Counted from the first letter of the stretch, positions 6,418 through 16,363 are shown. The stretch: 64,000 nt of DNA from HGM13006 sp900757695 (GCA_959607825.1 CAUHNW010000011.1:1-64000), one strand, 5' to 3'. Numbers and translations are program-made. The notes: a model not told the origin generated them from the letters alone.

Positions 6418-9400
6418 ATGAAACAACGGAAAAAACTGGGCGGAAAGCTTCTTGCCCTCTTATTGGTTTTGTGCATTGGGGTCAGTCTGTTCCCGGTTGC
6501 GCCGGTGTTGGCGCAGGAGGAGGATTCCCAGAGCACTGTAGAGGCTTCTGTGGAGCCTGCGGATGGGGCAGAGGAACCTGCACCCGCTGAGAATCAGCCT
6601 GAGGCGGCAGAAGCATATTTGGAAGATACCACCGGCGGCGAAACGTCCGCCGATTTAGCCATATCTGAGGAAAATACGGCAGAAGGCGAAACGCCCGTAG
6701 TGGTCAGCCCGGTGCCGGAAGGCAGTGCGGAAGAAGCCGGTTCTGCGGTGGACAGTACCACTGCGCCCGGACAGCCGGAGGATTCTGTGGCAGAGGAAGA
6801 CAGTCTGGCGGAAGATATGCCCGAGGGCATTGACGCCCTGGACGATGTAGACGGGGAAACGCTGGCGCCTTCGGAGGCCGATGCCTTCCGGCTGGATGTG
6901 ACCTTTGCAGGTCAGACCCTACAGGAAAAGCGCACCAATGCCATTTCCGGTGCGTGGGATGTGACAACGGCACAGAGTCTAAACGTGGTGCTCAAGCGGG
7001 ATACCACGGTGAAAATTGACGAGACAAAGCAGTATGTATTGTGCCTGAAGGTCTCCGAGGGCTTTTCCTTCGATAAGCTGCCGGAGATCGACAAGATGGA
7101 TGGGGCGCAGGACATGGCCTTTGTGCAGAACAAGGCATCCGGTGACGTGGCCGTAGACCCCTACAGCGGTGAGATCCGTATTCGGATTAACCCGGAAACG
7201 GAGACCGTGAACCTTGGTACTGTCGAGGTAACGGTCAGTGATGCGCTGGCGGCTGCTGCCGGTACGGGCCTGACGGTGCAAAGCCCTGCCAGGGTGCAGC
7301 TGATTACCGCAGATGCCAGCCTGACGTTGAAGGATATGCTGGACAGTGATAAAACGCTGCTTCACGGTGATTCTGTGGATTCCGTCTATCTGGTGGGCAC
7401 TTCCGCTCCTGCGGACGACCAGAATGCAGGGGGCCAGAATGAGAGCGAAACCGCAGTTCCCGATGGCATCGAGCCGCTGGACGATGAGACCGGCAGTGAG
7501 GTGGTAACGCCTCGGACTGTGGATGAAACCAATGCATTCGAGGTGTCGGTGTCCTTTGACGGTCAGAATTTGACGGAAGGCGGCACCAATGCGATTACAG
7601 ACGAATGGTCGGGAAACTCCTCCAAGGTCATGCAGGTGACGATCACCCGGAATAAAAGCTATGATGTGGATCCCAACAAGCAGTATGTGCTTTGCATGAA
7701 AACCTCTGATGTGTTCTACTTCAACGGCCTGCCGGATGTCAGTACGATCACTGGCGCGGAGGATGTGGCGATGGTGAAGAATGAAACGCCAAAGATTAAC
7801 GTGGTTGGAAAGACGCAGGAGCAGAGTCTAACGGGCTTTAGTCCATATAGCGGTGAAATTCGCGTAAAGCTGAACCCTGCGGTGGATGTTATTACAATTG
7901 CAGATATTGGCGTCAGCTATAATTCTGCCTTAATGGGATATACGGGTGGCGAGCAGACAGTTACAGATCCGGTTGATGTTCAGTTGATTTCCGTGGATGC
8001 CAGCGAGACACTGAGCGGATTTAAGGATACGAATAAAGTATCCCTGCAGGATTTCCCGGTTTCCACGTTAAAAGTTAAGACAGAAAAGGTAGGCGGCGGC
8101 CTGAGAACCTTCAACTCCATTGATGATTTTAAGTCGAACACATTTGGCGCGGATGCAAAGCTGAATGTAGACGATGGAATTTCCTATGTGCTGGGCTCTC
8201 AGAAACAGAAGGAAATGGTCTACGGAACATTGACCTGCGTGCTCCATATTCCTTATATTGAAGTAGATGGAGTAAAGAAGTATCTAAAGTTTGATGAAAA
8301 CGATACGGCAATTACAGACAATAAAAAGGGAACCTCAATTGGATATCCAATGAAGAGTAAGGCAGTCTATGATGCTGATGCCCACACGATTACCTACACC
8401 TTTGAGAACGTGTATATGGTATCGTGGTCAAATTTCGCCTATACCCCAACGTTTCGCTGGCCAGATGGGGTCGAAAAAAATATTACAGCGGATTGTAATG
8501 TTCAGGGGTACATGTGGGAGATATCAGAACAGAAGACGTTCACAGGTGCAACTGGTAGTATAAGCAATCGTAGTACAGCAAAAGGTACTGTATTTCGCCC
8601 GAATCAGGCTGATATTAAGCTATGGACTGATTATAACCAATCAGCTTTGAAAATTGCAAAGCCCATGATTTATAAGGATGTGAATCGTCAAACTGGAATT
8701 TCGGGATTTCTGGGGTATTTTGATGTCCATAACGAGGGAGCTGGCGACTCCCCGGAAGTCAAGGTGAAAATTGAGTTTAACACGTCTGATGGCAGCGGTG
8801 CAAAATATTATGTTACCCAAGTGCAGATTCCGGCAGATCAGGCCAAGACAACTGTAACGTATACACTGGTAGATGACAGTGGAGCTACGGTTACAGGAAC
8901 CTATACCTATAACAATACAACCTCTTTCAGCTGCAAGGTTGGTGAGTTGCGCCAAAAATCAGGGGTCGATGATAAATACTTTATTCAGAGTTTGGAGTAT
9001 CAAACCATCCTTCGCAGAAATAAATACTACCATACGGATGTAACACACAACTATCGAAATGCCATTGGAACGCCCGGATCCTATCAAGGGTATATTGAGG
9101 GGACTGTTGATGCAACGGCCAGCGCCAAAATGACCATTTCAGCGGTGGATGAGAATGGTAAAATTACCAGTGATGGAAAAACAGAACTGACTGCAACAGA
9201 AATCAGTACGATATCCGACTTGGACTTTATTTCAACGGGAATTTACGGAGCTACGCTGGATAATCAGAGTTCGGCCAACATTACTGCGGGCAGCAGCACC
9301 AAACTCAAATTTACGATCTTGGTCGGATCGGAGGAGTATGGACTTTCTGAGAGATTCGGTGTTGCTGGCCCTCCCATAAACGGATATCATGTTCTGCGTG

Positions 9401-12141
9401 ATGGCATATTCTACGCTTGTCTGCCAGAGGGGGTCAGCATTCCGGGCATTGAGCAGGTACAGGTTTCGTATAAGGGAAAATCGATTCCTGCAAAGTCCGT
9501 GCAGAAACTTGATAATACCCAGTGTACCGTCAACGGAGCAACAGCATATTGGTGGAAAATTGAAGTACCTAAAATGAACGTAAATGCATTTGTTTCCGCT
9601 ACGGCTACAATTTCCATAGATCTGGCGACCAGCGAAAGTATGGCCGGAGTGAGCTGGAACTTTAATGACTGCCTTGCGCTGGGGACAAATGGCCAGAAGC
9701 TATCCCGTGTAAATGACAGCTTTACCAATGGATCGAATACAGTTGCGGGATTAGCAAACTTGAATCTTCCCAGTGCGAATGGTTTGGTAAATGCCCTTGA
9801 CACCAATGCGGACAATTTGGGAATCAATCTTTACCGGTCAAATTCCAGTGTGATTCTGAACATTGCTCGTGCAGAAGCAAAGCTGGACGTTACCACGGCC
9901 CTGTCTGTCAATGATACTGCCAGTGCCAACGATCATGTTACGGTGTCTGATAAGAATACAAAGATTACCTATGCAGTAACTGTAACCGGGCAGGAAAGTG
10001 GAGCAGCCGAGGATTTCGACTATTACATTCCTATTGTGCATACGGATTCCACGCTGGATACCGGTGCGCTGGTAAGCCAGAAGGAAATTGGACTGCAGCT
10101 TAGTGAAGCAGTCCAGATCACATCGGTGGGCGATACGGCGGTCGGGGAACTGCCCTTTGAGGTGTCCTATACCACTGATTCTGGTTTGAACTCCACGACC
10201 ATTCAGGGGAATACCGTGAAATGGGTGGATACACTTACGGACTACTCTAAGGTTACGGCTGTGAAGATTTCCACAAGTCCTAATGCACGGGTCAATGAAA
10301 AAGAGGCCTATCGGTTTGACGTGGTCATGCAGTACGATGATTCTGCCAATGACTTTGACCGGCAGGCGGGCAGCGTGGCTCATTGGCGCTCCTTTGGACA
10401 TTATACATATGTCCGAAACGGTGCCTCCACTACCAACTCTTACCCCAGCGCCAGTAACTCTGTGAAAATCCGGTATGTAAAGGATCTGACTGGGACGCCG
10501 ATGACCATGACATTGGATACGGCGGCAGCTACGAACTCTGTGGATACGGATCAAATGCTTGGAACTACATTTGTGAAAGCCCAGAAGCTTTCTATTAAAG
10601 CAGTCACGCTATCCAGCGGAACGCAGCTGATTTCTGATGATCCAACAGCACTGACCGGTGCAGATGCCAACAGTAAGTTCAAAGTCTCCTTTAATATCAA
10701 TAATGGTGCCACGTCTGCTGTTACATTGCCGTCTGTTCATTCGGCGTGGAGCATTCCTGCAAATACCAATGTTAACCTACAGACAAAGGTGTTCTTCTCC
10801 AAGGCACTGACGGACGTTACCACAGAGCGGTATGTGGATCTTGTGCTGGGCAACGATGATGTTGATATCACCTGCCGGGTCAAACTGGAGCGTAAGGTGG
10901 CTGCGGCCACGGCGGCCGATTCCGGCGTAGCGGTAGGAGAGCAGTTCCAAGTTCCAAAAGTGGCGAAAAACTGTAGCATCAGTCGGGAGTCTGCCTTTAC
11001 GGCGCTGTATGTGGTCAAGAACTTTGTTCCCGGCAACTACAGCAGTCAGCTGCTGAAATGGCGTGATTCCGGCGGAGCCGACAGCAGCTTCCCGGCGGGT
11101 ACCACCATCACCATGATGGAGGTAAACGAGAACAGCCAGATCACCGGCTACTGGTATTGTAAGCCCTCCGGCTCCTCGGTGGATCTTAGAAGCTTTACCC
11201 GTATGGCGGGAACTGAGAACTACAGCTATGATACTTCGGCCACTGCCGGAACCACCCTTCGCTACCTGTTTGTGGTGAATTTCGGGCAAGCAAGTGCCTC
11301 CGCTGGCAGCTACCAGCTGGCATTTGATGCGACAGCAAAGGCTGGCGTTACAGCATTTACGCCCGTTGCGCCGGGCGTCACCCTCGGTGCAACAAAGAGC
11401 TACGGCCTGAGCGCCACCACAACGGCGGATGTGCTGAACCCCACGGCGGATGTAAGCTATACGGTAACGGATGCTTCCGGCAACGATAGTTATACGGAAG
11501 GGAAAAGCCTGTCTCTGGTGCTGACACCGCAGAATGCTGCTGCACTTCCGCAGGATGCACGGATTCAGGTGGGGGATCAGACCTACTCCTGCAATGGGAA
11601 GAATGAGATCATTATTCCCATTGGTACCATTGCAGCGGGCAGCAAGACCCTGACCCTGACTTCCAAGATGTTCCCGGAAGAAGAGAAAACCTATTCCTTT
11701 ACCGCAAAGCTCTATTTGTCCAACTCTGCTCAGGCAGATGCGCCCATCAATGGTAAGGTTCTGCGTTCCTGTGACGTTACGTTTACAAAGACCGCAGAGA
11801 ATCGCCCGGCACTGAGCGTAACCGGTACCCGTGTGGCAACGGTGAGCGATTGGGCAAGCGGCCAAACGATTGATATCCAAATGAAGAATCTGGATGACTG
11901 CGATGTTACGGTGAAGGTTTATTCTGGCGTCAGCGGTACAACGCAGGTGACGGATCTGGTTTCCTCGGTATCTGGTATCTTTACGATGAATAGCGGCACG
12001 GGTGTTTATAATAAGGGAACCCCCACAGGCAAGCTTGTCTTGAACAGTGCGGCCAAGGCGGGAACCTACCGGCTGAGCTTTGAGGTAAGCAAAGCTGGGA
12101 AGGTGCTTCTGACCGTACCGTATTATGTGATCGTGCGGTAA
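6418..12141 (+). CDS. giant secreted adhesin-like protein with tandem repeats
   Basis: A 1907-residue protein, last gene of the locus. It has a Sec signal peptide (basic KQRKKLGGK, hydrophobic core, cleavage about PVLAQ) and then an acidic Glu/Ala/Pro-rich segment to about residue 150. Two tandem repeats follow, about 156-325 and 371-550, sharing NAI(S/T), KQYVLC(L/M)K, and YSGEIR blocks. The rest is Thr/Ser-rich with beta-sandwich character. There is no LPxTG, SLH, GW or LysM at the C-terminus, which ends YYVIVR, so retention must be by association, perhaps with the fibres. Bases about 8000-9700 are visibly AT-richer than both ends, hinting at mosaic origin. GGAGGGGAG precedes the ATG. Adhesin function is inferred from size and context. 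Confidence 0.75.
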   Translation: MKQRKKLGGKLLALLLVLCIGVSLFPVAPVLAQEEDSQSTVEASVEPADGAEEPAPAENQPEAAEAYLEDTTGGETSADLAISEENTAEGETPVVVSPVPEGSAEEAGSAVDSTTAPGQPEDSVAEEDSLAEDMPEGIDALDDVDGETLAPSEADAFRLDVTFAGQTLQEKRTNAISGAWDVTTAQSLNVVLKRDTTVKIDETKQYVLCLKVSEGFSFDKLPEIDKMDGAQDMAFVQNKASGDVAVDPYSGEIRIRINPETETVNLGTVEVTVSDALAAAAGTGLTVQSPARVQLITADASLTLKDMLDSDKTLLHGDSVDSVYLVGTSAPADDQNAGGQNESETAVPDGIEPLDDETGSEVVTPRTVDETNAFEVSVSFDGQNLTEGGTNAITDEWSGNSSKVMQVTITRNKSYDVDPNKQYVLCMKTSDVFYFNGLPDVSTITGAEDVAMVKNETPKINVVGKTQEQSLTGFSPYSGEIRVKLNPAVDVITIADIGVSYNSALMGYTGGEQTVTDPVDVQLISVDASETLSGFKDTNKVSLQDFPVSTLKVKTEKVGGGLRTFNSIDDFKSNTFGADAKLNVDDGISYVLGSQKQKEMVYGTLTCVLHIPYIEVDGVKKYLKFDENDTAITDNKKGTSIGYPMKSKAVYDADAHTITYTFENVYMVSWSNFAYTPTFRWPDGVEKNITADCNVQGYMWEISEQKTFTGATGSISNRSTAKGTVFRPNQADIKLWTDYNQSALKIAKPMIYKDVNRQTGISGFLGYFDVHNEGAGDSPEVKVKIEFNTSDGSGAKYYVTQVQIPADQAKTTVTYTLVDDSGATVTGTYTYNNTTSFSCKVGELRQKSGVDDKYFIQSLEYQTILRRNKYYHTDVTHNYRNAIGTPGSYQGYIEGTVDATASAKMTISAVDENGKITSDGKTELTATEISTISDLDFISTGIYGATLDNQSSANITAGSSTKLKFTILVGSEEYGLSERFGVAGPPINGYHVLRDGIFYACLPEGVSIPGIEQVQVSYKGKSIPAKSVQKLDNTQCTVNGATAYWWKIEVPKMNVNAFVSATATISIDLATSESMAGVSWNFNDCLALGTNGQKLSRVNDSFTNGSNTVAGLANLNLPSANGLVNALDTNADNLGINLYRSNSSVILNIARAEAKLDVTTALSVNDTASANDHVTVSDKNTKITYAVTVTGQESGAAEDFDYYIPIVHTDSTLDTGALVSQKEIGLQLSEAVQITSVGDTAVGELPFEVSYTTDSGLNSTTIQGNTVKWVDTLTDYSKVTAVKISTSPNARVNEKEAYRFDVVMQYDDSANDFDRQAGSVAHWRSFGHYTYVRNGASTTNSYPSASNSVKIRYVKDLTGTPMTMTLDTAAATNSVDTDQMLGTTFVKAQKLSIKAVTLSSGTQLISDDPTALTGADANSKFKVSFNINNGATSAVTLPSVHSAWSIPANTNVNLQTKVFFSKALTDVTTERYVDLVLGNDDVDITCRVKLERKVAAATAADSGVAVGEQFQVPKVAKNCSISRESAFTALYVVKNFVPGNYSSQLLKWRDSGGADSSFPAGTTITMMEVNENSQITGYWYCKPSGSSVDLRSFTRMAGTENYSYDTSATAGTTLRYLFVVNFGQASASAGSYQLAFDATAKAGVTAFTPVAPGVTLGATKSYGLSATTTADVLNPTADVSYTVTDASGNDSYTEGKSLSLVLTPQNAAALPQDARIQVGDQTYSCNGKNEIIIPIGTIAAGSKTLTLTSKMFPEEEKTYSFTAKLYLSNSAQADAPINGKVLRSCDVTFTKTAENRPALSVTGTRVATVSDWASGQTIDIQMKNLDDCDVTVKVYSGVSGTTQVTDLVSSVSGIFTMNSGTGVYNKGTPTGKLVLNSAAKAGTYRLSFEVSKAGKVLLTVPYYVIVR

Positions 12142-12182
12142 CGGAATCATTGGCAGAAGAATATCGTAGAATCTAAATGGGG

Positions 12183-12223
12183 CCCCGGCTGCTGCGGAAA
12201 TGAACCGTATCAGCCGGGGTTTT
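12183..12223 (+). terminator. terminator of the fibre locus
   Basis: CCCCGGCT pairs with AGCCGGGG and is followed by TTTTCGGG. It lies about 40 bases after the adhesin stop. Confidence 0.55.
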
Positions 12224-12237
12224 CGGGTCGCAGAAAG

Positions 12238-12273
12238 CCGCCCCAATGCAGCCTGTGAACTGCATTGGGGCGG
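12238..12273 (-). terminator. terminator hairpin between convergent genes
   Basis: A perfect 14-bp stem (CCGCCCCAATGCAG / CTGCATTGGGGCGG) with an eight-base loop lies just past the stop of the minus-strand gene at 12286. T-tracts are poor on both sides, so it is a hairpin terminator by position more than by sequence. Confidence 0.5.
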
Positions 12274-12285
12274 TTACTGATTTAT

Positions 12286-12648
12286 TTACGGATGCGGATG
12301 AGGCAGCGGGCCGCCGGGGCCGTCGGGTGGGCCGGAGGGGCCTTCCGGGTCGGCAGGGAGCAGGTCGGAATCTGTTTTTTTCATGTCTGCCTCATAGGTG
12401 CCTACGGCACTGCCTTCCATAATGACGGTGCCCGTCACATGAATGCCCTCGGGCGTGTATACTGCCTCAAAATGGTGCTTTCCGGGGCCTGCGGGCATAT
12501 CCGCAGAGAAGCCGGAATCCGTTCCATGGAAGCTTTCCAGCATCACAGGGCCCATGCTGTTGCGGATGGTACCGCCTTGCCCCTCAATGGAAAACAGATG
12601 ATGCTTATCGCCGCCGGGGGTGGCGAAAATGCCCAGATAATGTGTCAT
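12286..12648 (-). CDS. hypothetical protein with Gly/Pro-rich tail
   Basis: A 120-residue protein I do not recognise. Residues 1-90 look like a small beta-rich domain with paired motifs (KHHLFSIEG near the start and KHHFEAVYTPEGIHVTGTV in the middle). The last 25 residues are a Pro/Gly/His tail (GPSGPPDGPGGPLPHPHP). There is no signal peptide or membrane segment. It lies 36 bases downstream of the solute-binding lipoprotein with its own AAGAAGG site, so the two are probably co-transcribed. Function unknown. Confidence 0.7.
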   Translation of the reverse strand: MTHYLGIFATPGGDKHHLFSIEGQGGTIRNSMGPVMLESFHGTDSGFSADMPAGPGKHHFEAVYTPEGIHVTGTVIMEGSAVGTYEADMKKTDSDLLPADPEGPSGPPDGPGGPLPHPHP

Positions 12649-12684
12649 GGAATTCCTTCTTTCTTAGATGTAATAGTACTGCAC

Positions 12685-14448
12685 TTAGGCGGTGCAGCGG
12701 TCATAGGCGGCCTGCTCCGCCTCAATGCAGGTTTCAATGTTCATGTCCTTGAGCTTGGCCACAAAGCTGTCCCAATCCTCCAGAGAGGCATCGCCTGCAA
12801 TGAACTGGGGAACCATCTGGGAGGCATAGGTGATGATATCTGCCACATAGTAGGAGGCCGTCTGGGTCTCCTCGGCGTTCAGGGAGACATTGGAGGGCAG
12901 GCAGTGGGTGCCGTCCATGTTGGAGGTCCAAACGTCCCAAGCCTGATTCTTGAGATCCGTGTTAAATTCCGCTGTGCCATACAGCAGCATCATAGAGGAG
13001 CACAGGGTATAGGGACGGCGGATCCGCAGATAGTTGGGCACATCTACGCCGTACTGATTGTGGATGACAGCGTCGGTAAACTGAGGTGTGCCGTTTTCGT
13101 CAATGGTATAGTCTTCGCCTTCAAAGCCGTAGTTGTAGAACAGGATACCGTCCTCCGAGTAGAGATAGTCTAGAAACTGCATGGCGGTTTCCACGTCCTC
13201 ACAGCAGGCGGTCACATAGGTGTCAGAGGAGTCGGTGATCAGGGAGGTGGAGGTAATGTGGTCAATGCCGCCCTCTTCCAGCGTCAGATTGGGGACGCAG
13301 GAGACCGGCTGGGTGATATTGCCGATGCCCTCGCCGGAGGTGCACCAGAGACCTACGGTACCGTTGGCTTGAAGCTCTGCCAGTGCGCCGCCCATGGGAT
13401 CGTAGGCAATGGAGCCAAAGTCCTTGTCAAACAGTCCCTCGTTATACCATTTGTTCATTTCCTTGAGATAATCCCGGTAGCCGTCTTCGATGAGAGAGCA
13501 GTGCACCTTGCCGTCCACCACATAGAAGGGCAGGCTGGTCTCGGTGCCGCCGGCCGCAAAGGTCGCTACATCATAGCCGACGGTGAGACCGTTGATCTTA
13601 CAGTCCGAGTTAAAGTACATGGCGGTGCTGGTATTGTAAGCGTCCCGGAAGACCTTCAATACCTCAAACATCTGGTCATAGGTGGTGGGAAGCTCCAGCC
13701 CCTGTTCGTCCAACCAGTCCTGACGGATCACAAGGCCCTGATTTTGCACAAAGTTGTCATAGGGAGAATGATAGCAGAGTACCTTGCCGTCGTTGCGGAA
13801 GATGGAAGCCACGTCAGGGTTGGAGTCGATCATATATTGATAATTGGGGGAGTAGTCGGGAAGACGGTCGGTAAGATCTACGATTACGCCGTCCTCCAGC
13901 GCACCGGTGGCGCCGCCGGTATAGGTGAGATCGGAAATCAAGGCGGCATAGTCGCCGGATGCAATGGCAACATTCATTTTTTCCTGTGCAGTCCAGAAAT
14001 CGATCTCGGTGTAGTCAATGGTAACGCCGGTGATTTCCTGAAGATGCTGGATGGCGTCCAGATCCTGAAGGGTGGACAGTCCCAGCTCCCCAAGGGGGCC
14101 CATGAGGTTCAGCTGTGTCCGCATCCATGTAAGGGTGGCGCCATCCTCGCTGATGGGAAGAGCGTAGTCATTGGAATAGTGCAGTTTGGCGGTGTCGCTG
14201 CCGGGGAAGTGGTACTTTGGCTCATAACCGGTGGGTTCGGCCTCTACGGCACTGAGGGCTTCGCTGGCTGCGGCGTCTTCTGCGGGCGTGTTGTCTTCCT
14301 GCACCTCCGGTGCGGGGGCTTCGGTCTGGACCTCCCCAGCAGAGGTGCTGCCGGCAGCCTCAGAGGATGGGGCTTTGGAGCCGCACCCGGACAGGGCGGC
14401 AGCCAGCATTGCTGTGGTGAGCAGCAGCGATATGAGTTTCTTTTTCAT
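12685..14448 (-). CDS. extracellular solute-binding lipoprotein (ABC importer, orphan)
   Basis: A 587-residue lipoprotein. MKKK, a hydrophobic stretch and the lipobox LSGC (Cys about residue 22) are followed by a Ser/Ala/Glu-rich linker and a large type 2 periplasmic-binding fold, as in family 1 solute-binding proteins of oligosaccharide or amino-sugar ABC importers. AGAAGGAGA precedes the ATG; a longer frame from 14559 lacks support. No permease or ATPase gene is adjacent, so its membrane partners are elsewhere. It diverges from a PucR-type regulator, with a TATAAT at 14485-14490 on the minus strand, and may be under that regulator's control. The ligand cannot be read from the sequence. Confidence 0.85.
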   Translation of the reverse strand: MKKKLISLLLTTAMLAAALSGCGSKAPSSEAAGSTSAGEVQTEAPAPEVQEDNTPAEDAAASEALSAVEAEPTGYEPKYHFPGSDTAKLHYSNDYALPISEDGATLTWMRTQLNLMGPLGELGLSTLQDLDAIQHLQEITGVTIDYTEIDFWTAQEKMNVAIASGDYAALISDLTYTGGATGALEDGVIVDLTDRLPDYSPNYQYMIDSNPDVASIFRNDGKVLCYHSPYDNFVQNQGLVIRQDWLDEQGLELPTTYDQMFEVLKVFRDAYNTSTAMYFNSDCKINGLTVGYDVATFAAGGTETSLPFYVVDGKVHCSLIEDGYRDYLKEMNKWYNEGLFDKDFGSIAYDPMGGALAELQANGTVGLWCTSGEGIGNITQPVSCVPNLTLEEGGIDHITSTSLITDSSDTYVTACCEDVETAMQFLDYLYSEDGILFYNYGFEGEDYTIDENGTPQFTDAVIHNQYGVDVPNYLRIRRPYTLCSSMMLLYGTAEFNTDLKNQAWDVWTSNMDGTHCLPSNVSLNAEETQTASYYVADIITYASQMVPQFIAGDASLEDWDSFVAKLKDMNIETCIEAEQAAYDRCTA

Positions 14449-14602
14449 TTCGTTGTCTCCTTCTGTTGAAATTGGGTCATCTCCATTATACGGAGCCGCA
14501 GGATCGGTGGAAAGGGACAGAATGTGCATGGCGGGACGTTTTCTGTGCTTGGCACGCAAAACAGTGAAATTCTGTGCATCTTTTTAGAGAATTGTCTTTT
14601 TC

Positions 14603-14631
14603 TTGCGATTTCCCTATGGACGTGATATGAT
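14603..14631 (+). promoter_or_regulatory. sigma-A type promoter of the PucR-type gene
   Basis: TTGCGA, 17-base spacer, TATGAT, ending about 20 bases before the ATG. The divergent solute-binding gene has its -10 hexamer about 120 bases away, so one regulator site could serve both. Confidence 0.65.
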
Positions 14632-14652
14632 GAACCGAGAGAGGGTGATGGC

Positions 14653-16212
14653 ATGAGCGTGACTGTAAAGGATCTGTTAAATCTGCCGTCCTTGCGACAG
14701 GCGAAGGTACTGGGCGGAGCAAAAGGGCTCAGCCGGGTGGTTGCTTCCATTTCGGTATTGGAGTCTATCGATCCGGGGGTGCTGATCAATGAAGTATTTC
14801 CGCAGGGAAAGTTTTACGGCAGTGAGATCGTACTGACAGGGTTCCTGAACTGTGTTGACGATGTGGACTGCCAGTGCGCAAATATCCTGCGGCTTGCCCA
14901 GGGCGGAGAAGTGGGACTGATCCTGTTTTATGTGGGCGTATATCTGCAGAAGGTAGATCAGCGGCTGATCGATTTGGCAGATCAGCTGGACTTTGTGCTG
15001 ATTGCCATGCCGGAGGGGCAGCGAGAGCTGCGGTACAGCGACTTGATCTCAGATGTGACAGAATACATCTATCGGGACAGAGCCCAGAGCGGCTCACTGG
15101 TTTCCGACTGTCTGGCGCGGATGTCTACGCTGCCCCGACATCAGCAGACGGTGGGAACGATCATGCAGATGCTGTGTACGGAACTCAGCTGCTCTGTGGT
15201 GCTTCGGGATGAGCATGGGAATATTCTCAACATGGCCGCATGGCCCCATGGACAGGAAAAACTGATCCGGGAGGGCTTGGAGCAGGAGGTGCAGCCGCTT
15301 CAGACCCAGCGGACTGCCTGCACGTTCCTTACGGATACGGAGGTCTGCCGTATGCCCATCCACACGGACTCCGGTATGAACCTGGAGTTGCTGCTGATCA
15401 AAGGAAGCCCCTTCCTCAGTGATATGGTACTGGCGCAGGCGGCGGATGTGACCCGGATCTGCATCAATATCTGGGGCAGGGGGCAGGGAACGGTTGCCAT
15501 TCATGAGCTGATCCGGGCAATTTTGCAGGATGAGCCCCTGAAAATGCGCAGGCTGGCGGAAATATTTCATGTAGACATTGCATCCATTCATGAGCTGTGG
15601 ATGATATCCGGAACAGAAAGTCAAGTGGAGCCGTGTTTACAGCTGGCCAGACAGTGTGCGAAGACTGTGGTGGGGGCATTTTATGAGGACGGAATTGTGC
15701 TATGTCTCAGTGTACCTGCGTCTCTGCGGGAGGCAGAGACTGTGACGGAGGAAATTCTGAATGAATTAGGGACTGACACGGTGGTGGTGCGCTGTGGGGG
15801 ACTTCGAGATACCACAGAGTGCAGGGCGGCCTATCTTGTGGTGCAGGATCATTTGAACGATGCGAGAAAGATCTACCTGCTGAAGCGCAGCTTTTCCTTG
15901 GGAGAGCTGCGATTTGCACAGAAGTGTCGACAACAGGCAGAGCAGGGAGAATCAGCTGCCGCTGCCCGGATCAAGGCTCTGACGATGCTCCAAAGAGACA
16001 AAGAAGAGATGGATCTGGCGGGTACACTTTGCACCTATCTGCTGGATGCGGAGACCAGCGTTACGAAAACAGCTTCCCTACTGTATCTTCATAAAAATAC
16101 GGTAAAGTACCGGATCCAGCGGATTTCGGACCTGCTGGGGTTCCGGCCAGGGAAGCTGCCGGAGACGACAGAACTCTATGAGGCGGTGGGGATCTATCGG
16201 CTGCTGCATTGA
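14653..16212 (+). CDS. PucR-family transcriptional regulator
   Basis: A 519-residue regulator. The N-terminal third (VTVKDLLNLPSL..., ISVLESIDPG) matches the purine-catabolism PucR sensor domain, a GAF-like middle follows, and the C-terminus has the PucR helix-turn-helix: LLDAETSVTKTASLLYLHKNTVKYRIQRI at about residues 465-495. Members activate nitrogen-ring catabolism genes such as those for purines, allantoin or hydantoins. It sits between a divergent solute-binding gene and a permease/DUF917/hydantoinase operon, and is separated from that operon by its own terminator. It probably controls one or both sides. The effector is unknown. Confidence 0.93.
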   Translation: MSVTVKDLLNLPSLRQAKVLGGAKGLSRVVASISVLESIDPGVLINEVFPQGKFYGSEIVLTGFLNCVDDVDCQCANILRLAQGGEVGLILFYVGVYLQKVDQRLIDLADQLDFVLIAMPEGQRELRYSDLISDVTEYIYRDRAQSGSLVSDCLARMSTLPRHQQTVGTIMQMLCTELSCSVVLRDEHGNILNMAAWPHGQEKLIREGLEQEVQPLQTQRTACTFLTDTEVCRMPIHTDSGMNLELLLIKGSPFLSDMVLAQAADVTRICINIWGRGQGTVAIHELIRAILQDEPLKMRRLAEIFHVDIASIHELWMISGTESQVEPCLQLARQCAKTVVGAFYEDGIVLCLSVPASLREAETVTEEILNELGTDTVVVRCGGLRDTTECRAAYLVVQDHLNDARKIYLLKRSFSLGELRFAQKCRQQAEQGESAAAARIKALTMLQRDKEEMDLAGTLCTYLLDAETSVTKTASLLYLHKNTVKYRIQRISDLLGFRPGKLPETTELYEAVGIYRLLH

Positions 16213-16217
16213 AGTTG

Positions 16218-16263
16218 GGACGTACCTGTTGTCCAATCGGACAATCAGGCACGTCCTTTTTTT
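16218..16263 (+). terminator. terminator of the PucR-type gene
   Basis: GGACGT...GTTGTCC pairs with GGACAAT...ACGTCC around an AATC loop, followed by T7. It isolates the regulator from the permease operon. Confidence 0.85.
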
Positions 16264-16363
16264 GCCCCTTTGACAGTGTATATCAGCACGCTAAATCAGT
16301 ATACTATCGGCATCTGTCACAGAAGACAGTGGCGCAAGCTAAGTTAAAAAAAGGTGTGATATT

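Noticed and set aside
13258..14469. 403-residue plus-strand ORF opposite the solute-binding lipoprotein
   Set aside because: Shadow frame caused by codon bias in the real minus-strand gene, which has a signal peptide and lipobox.
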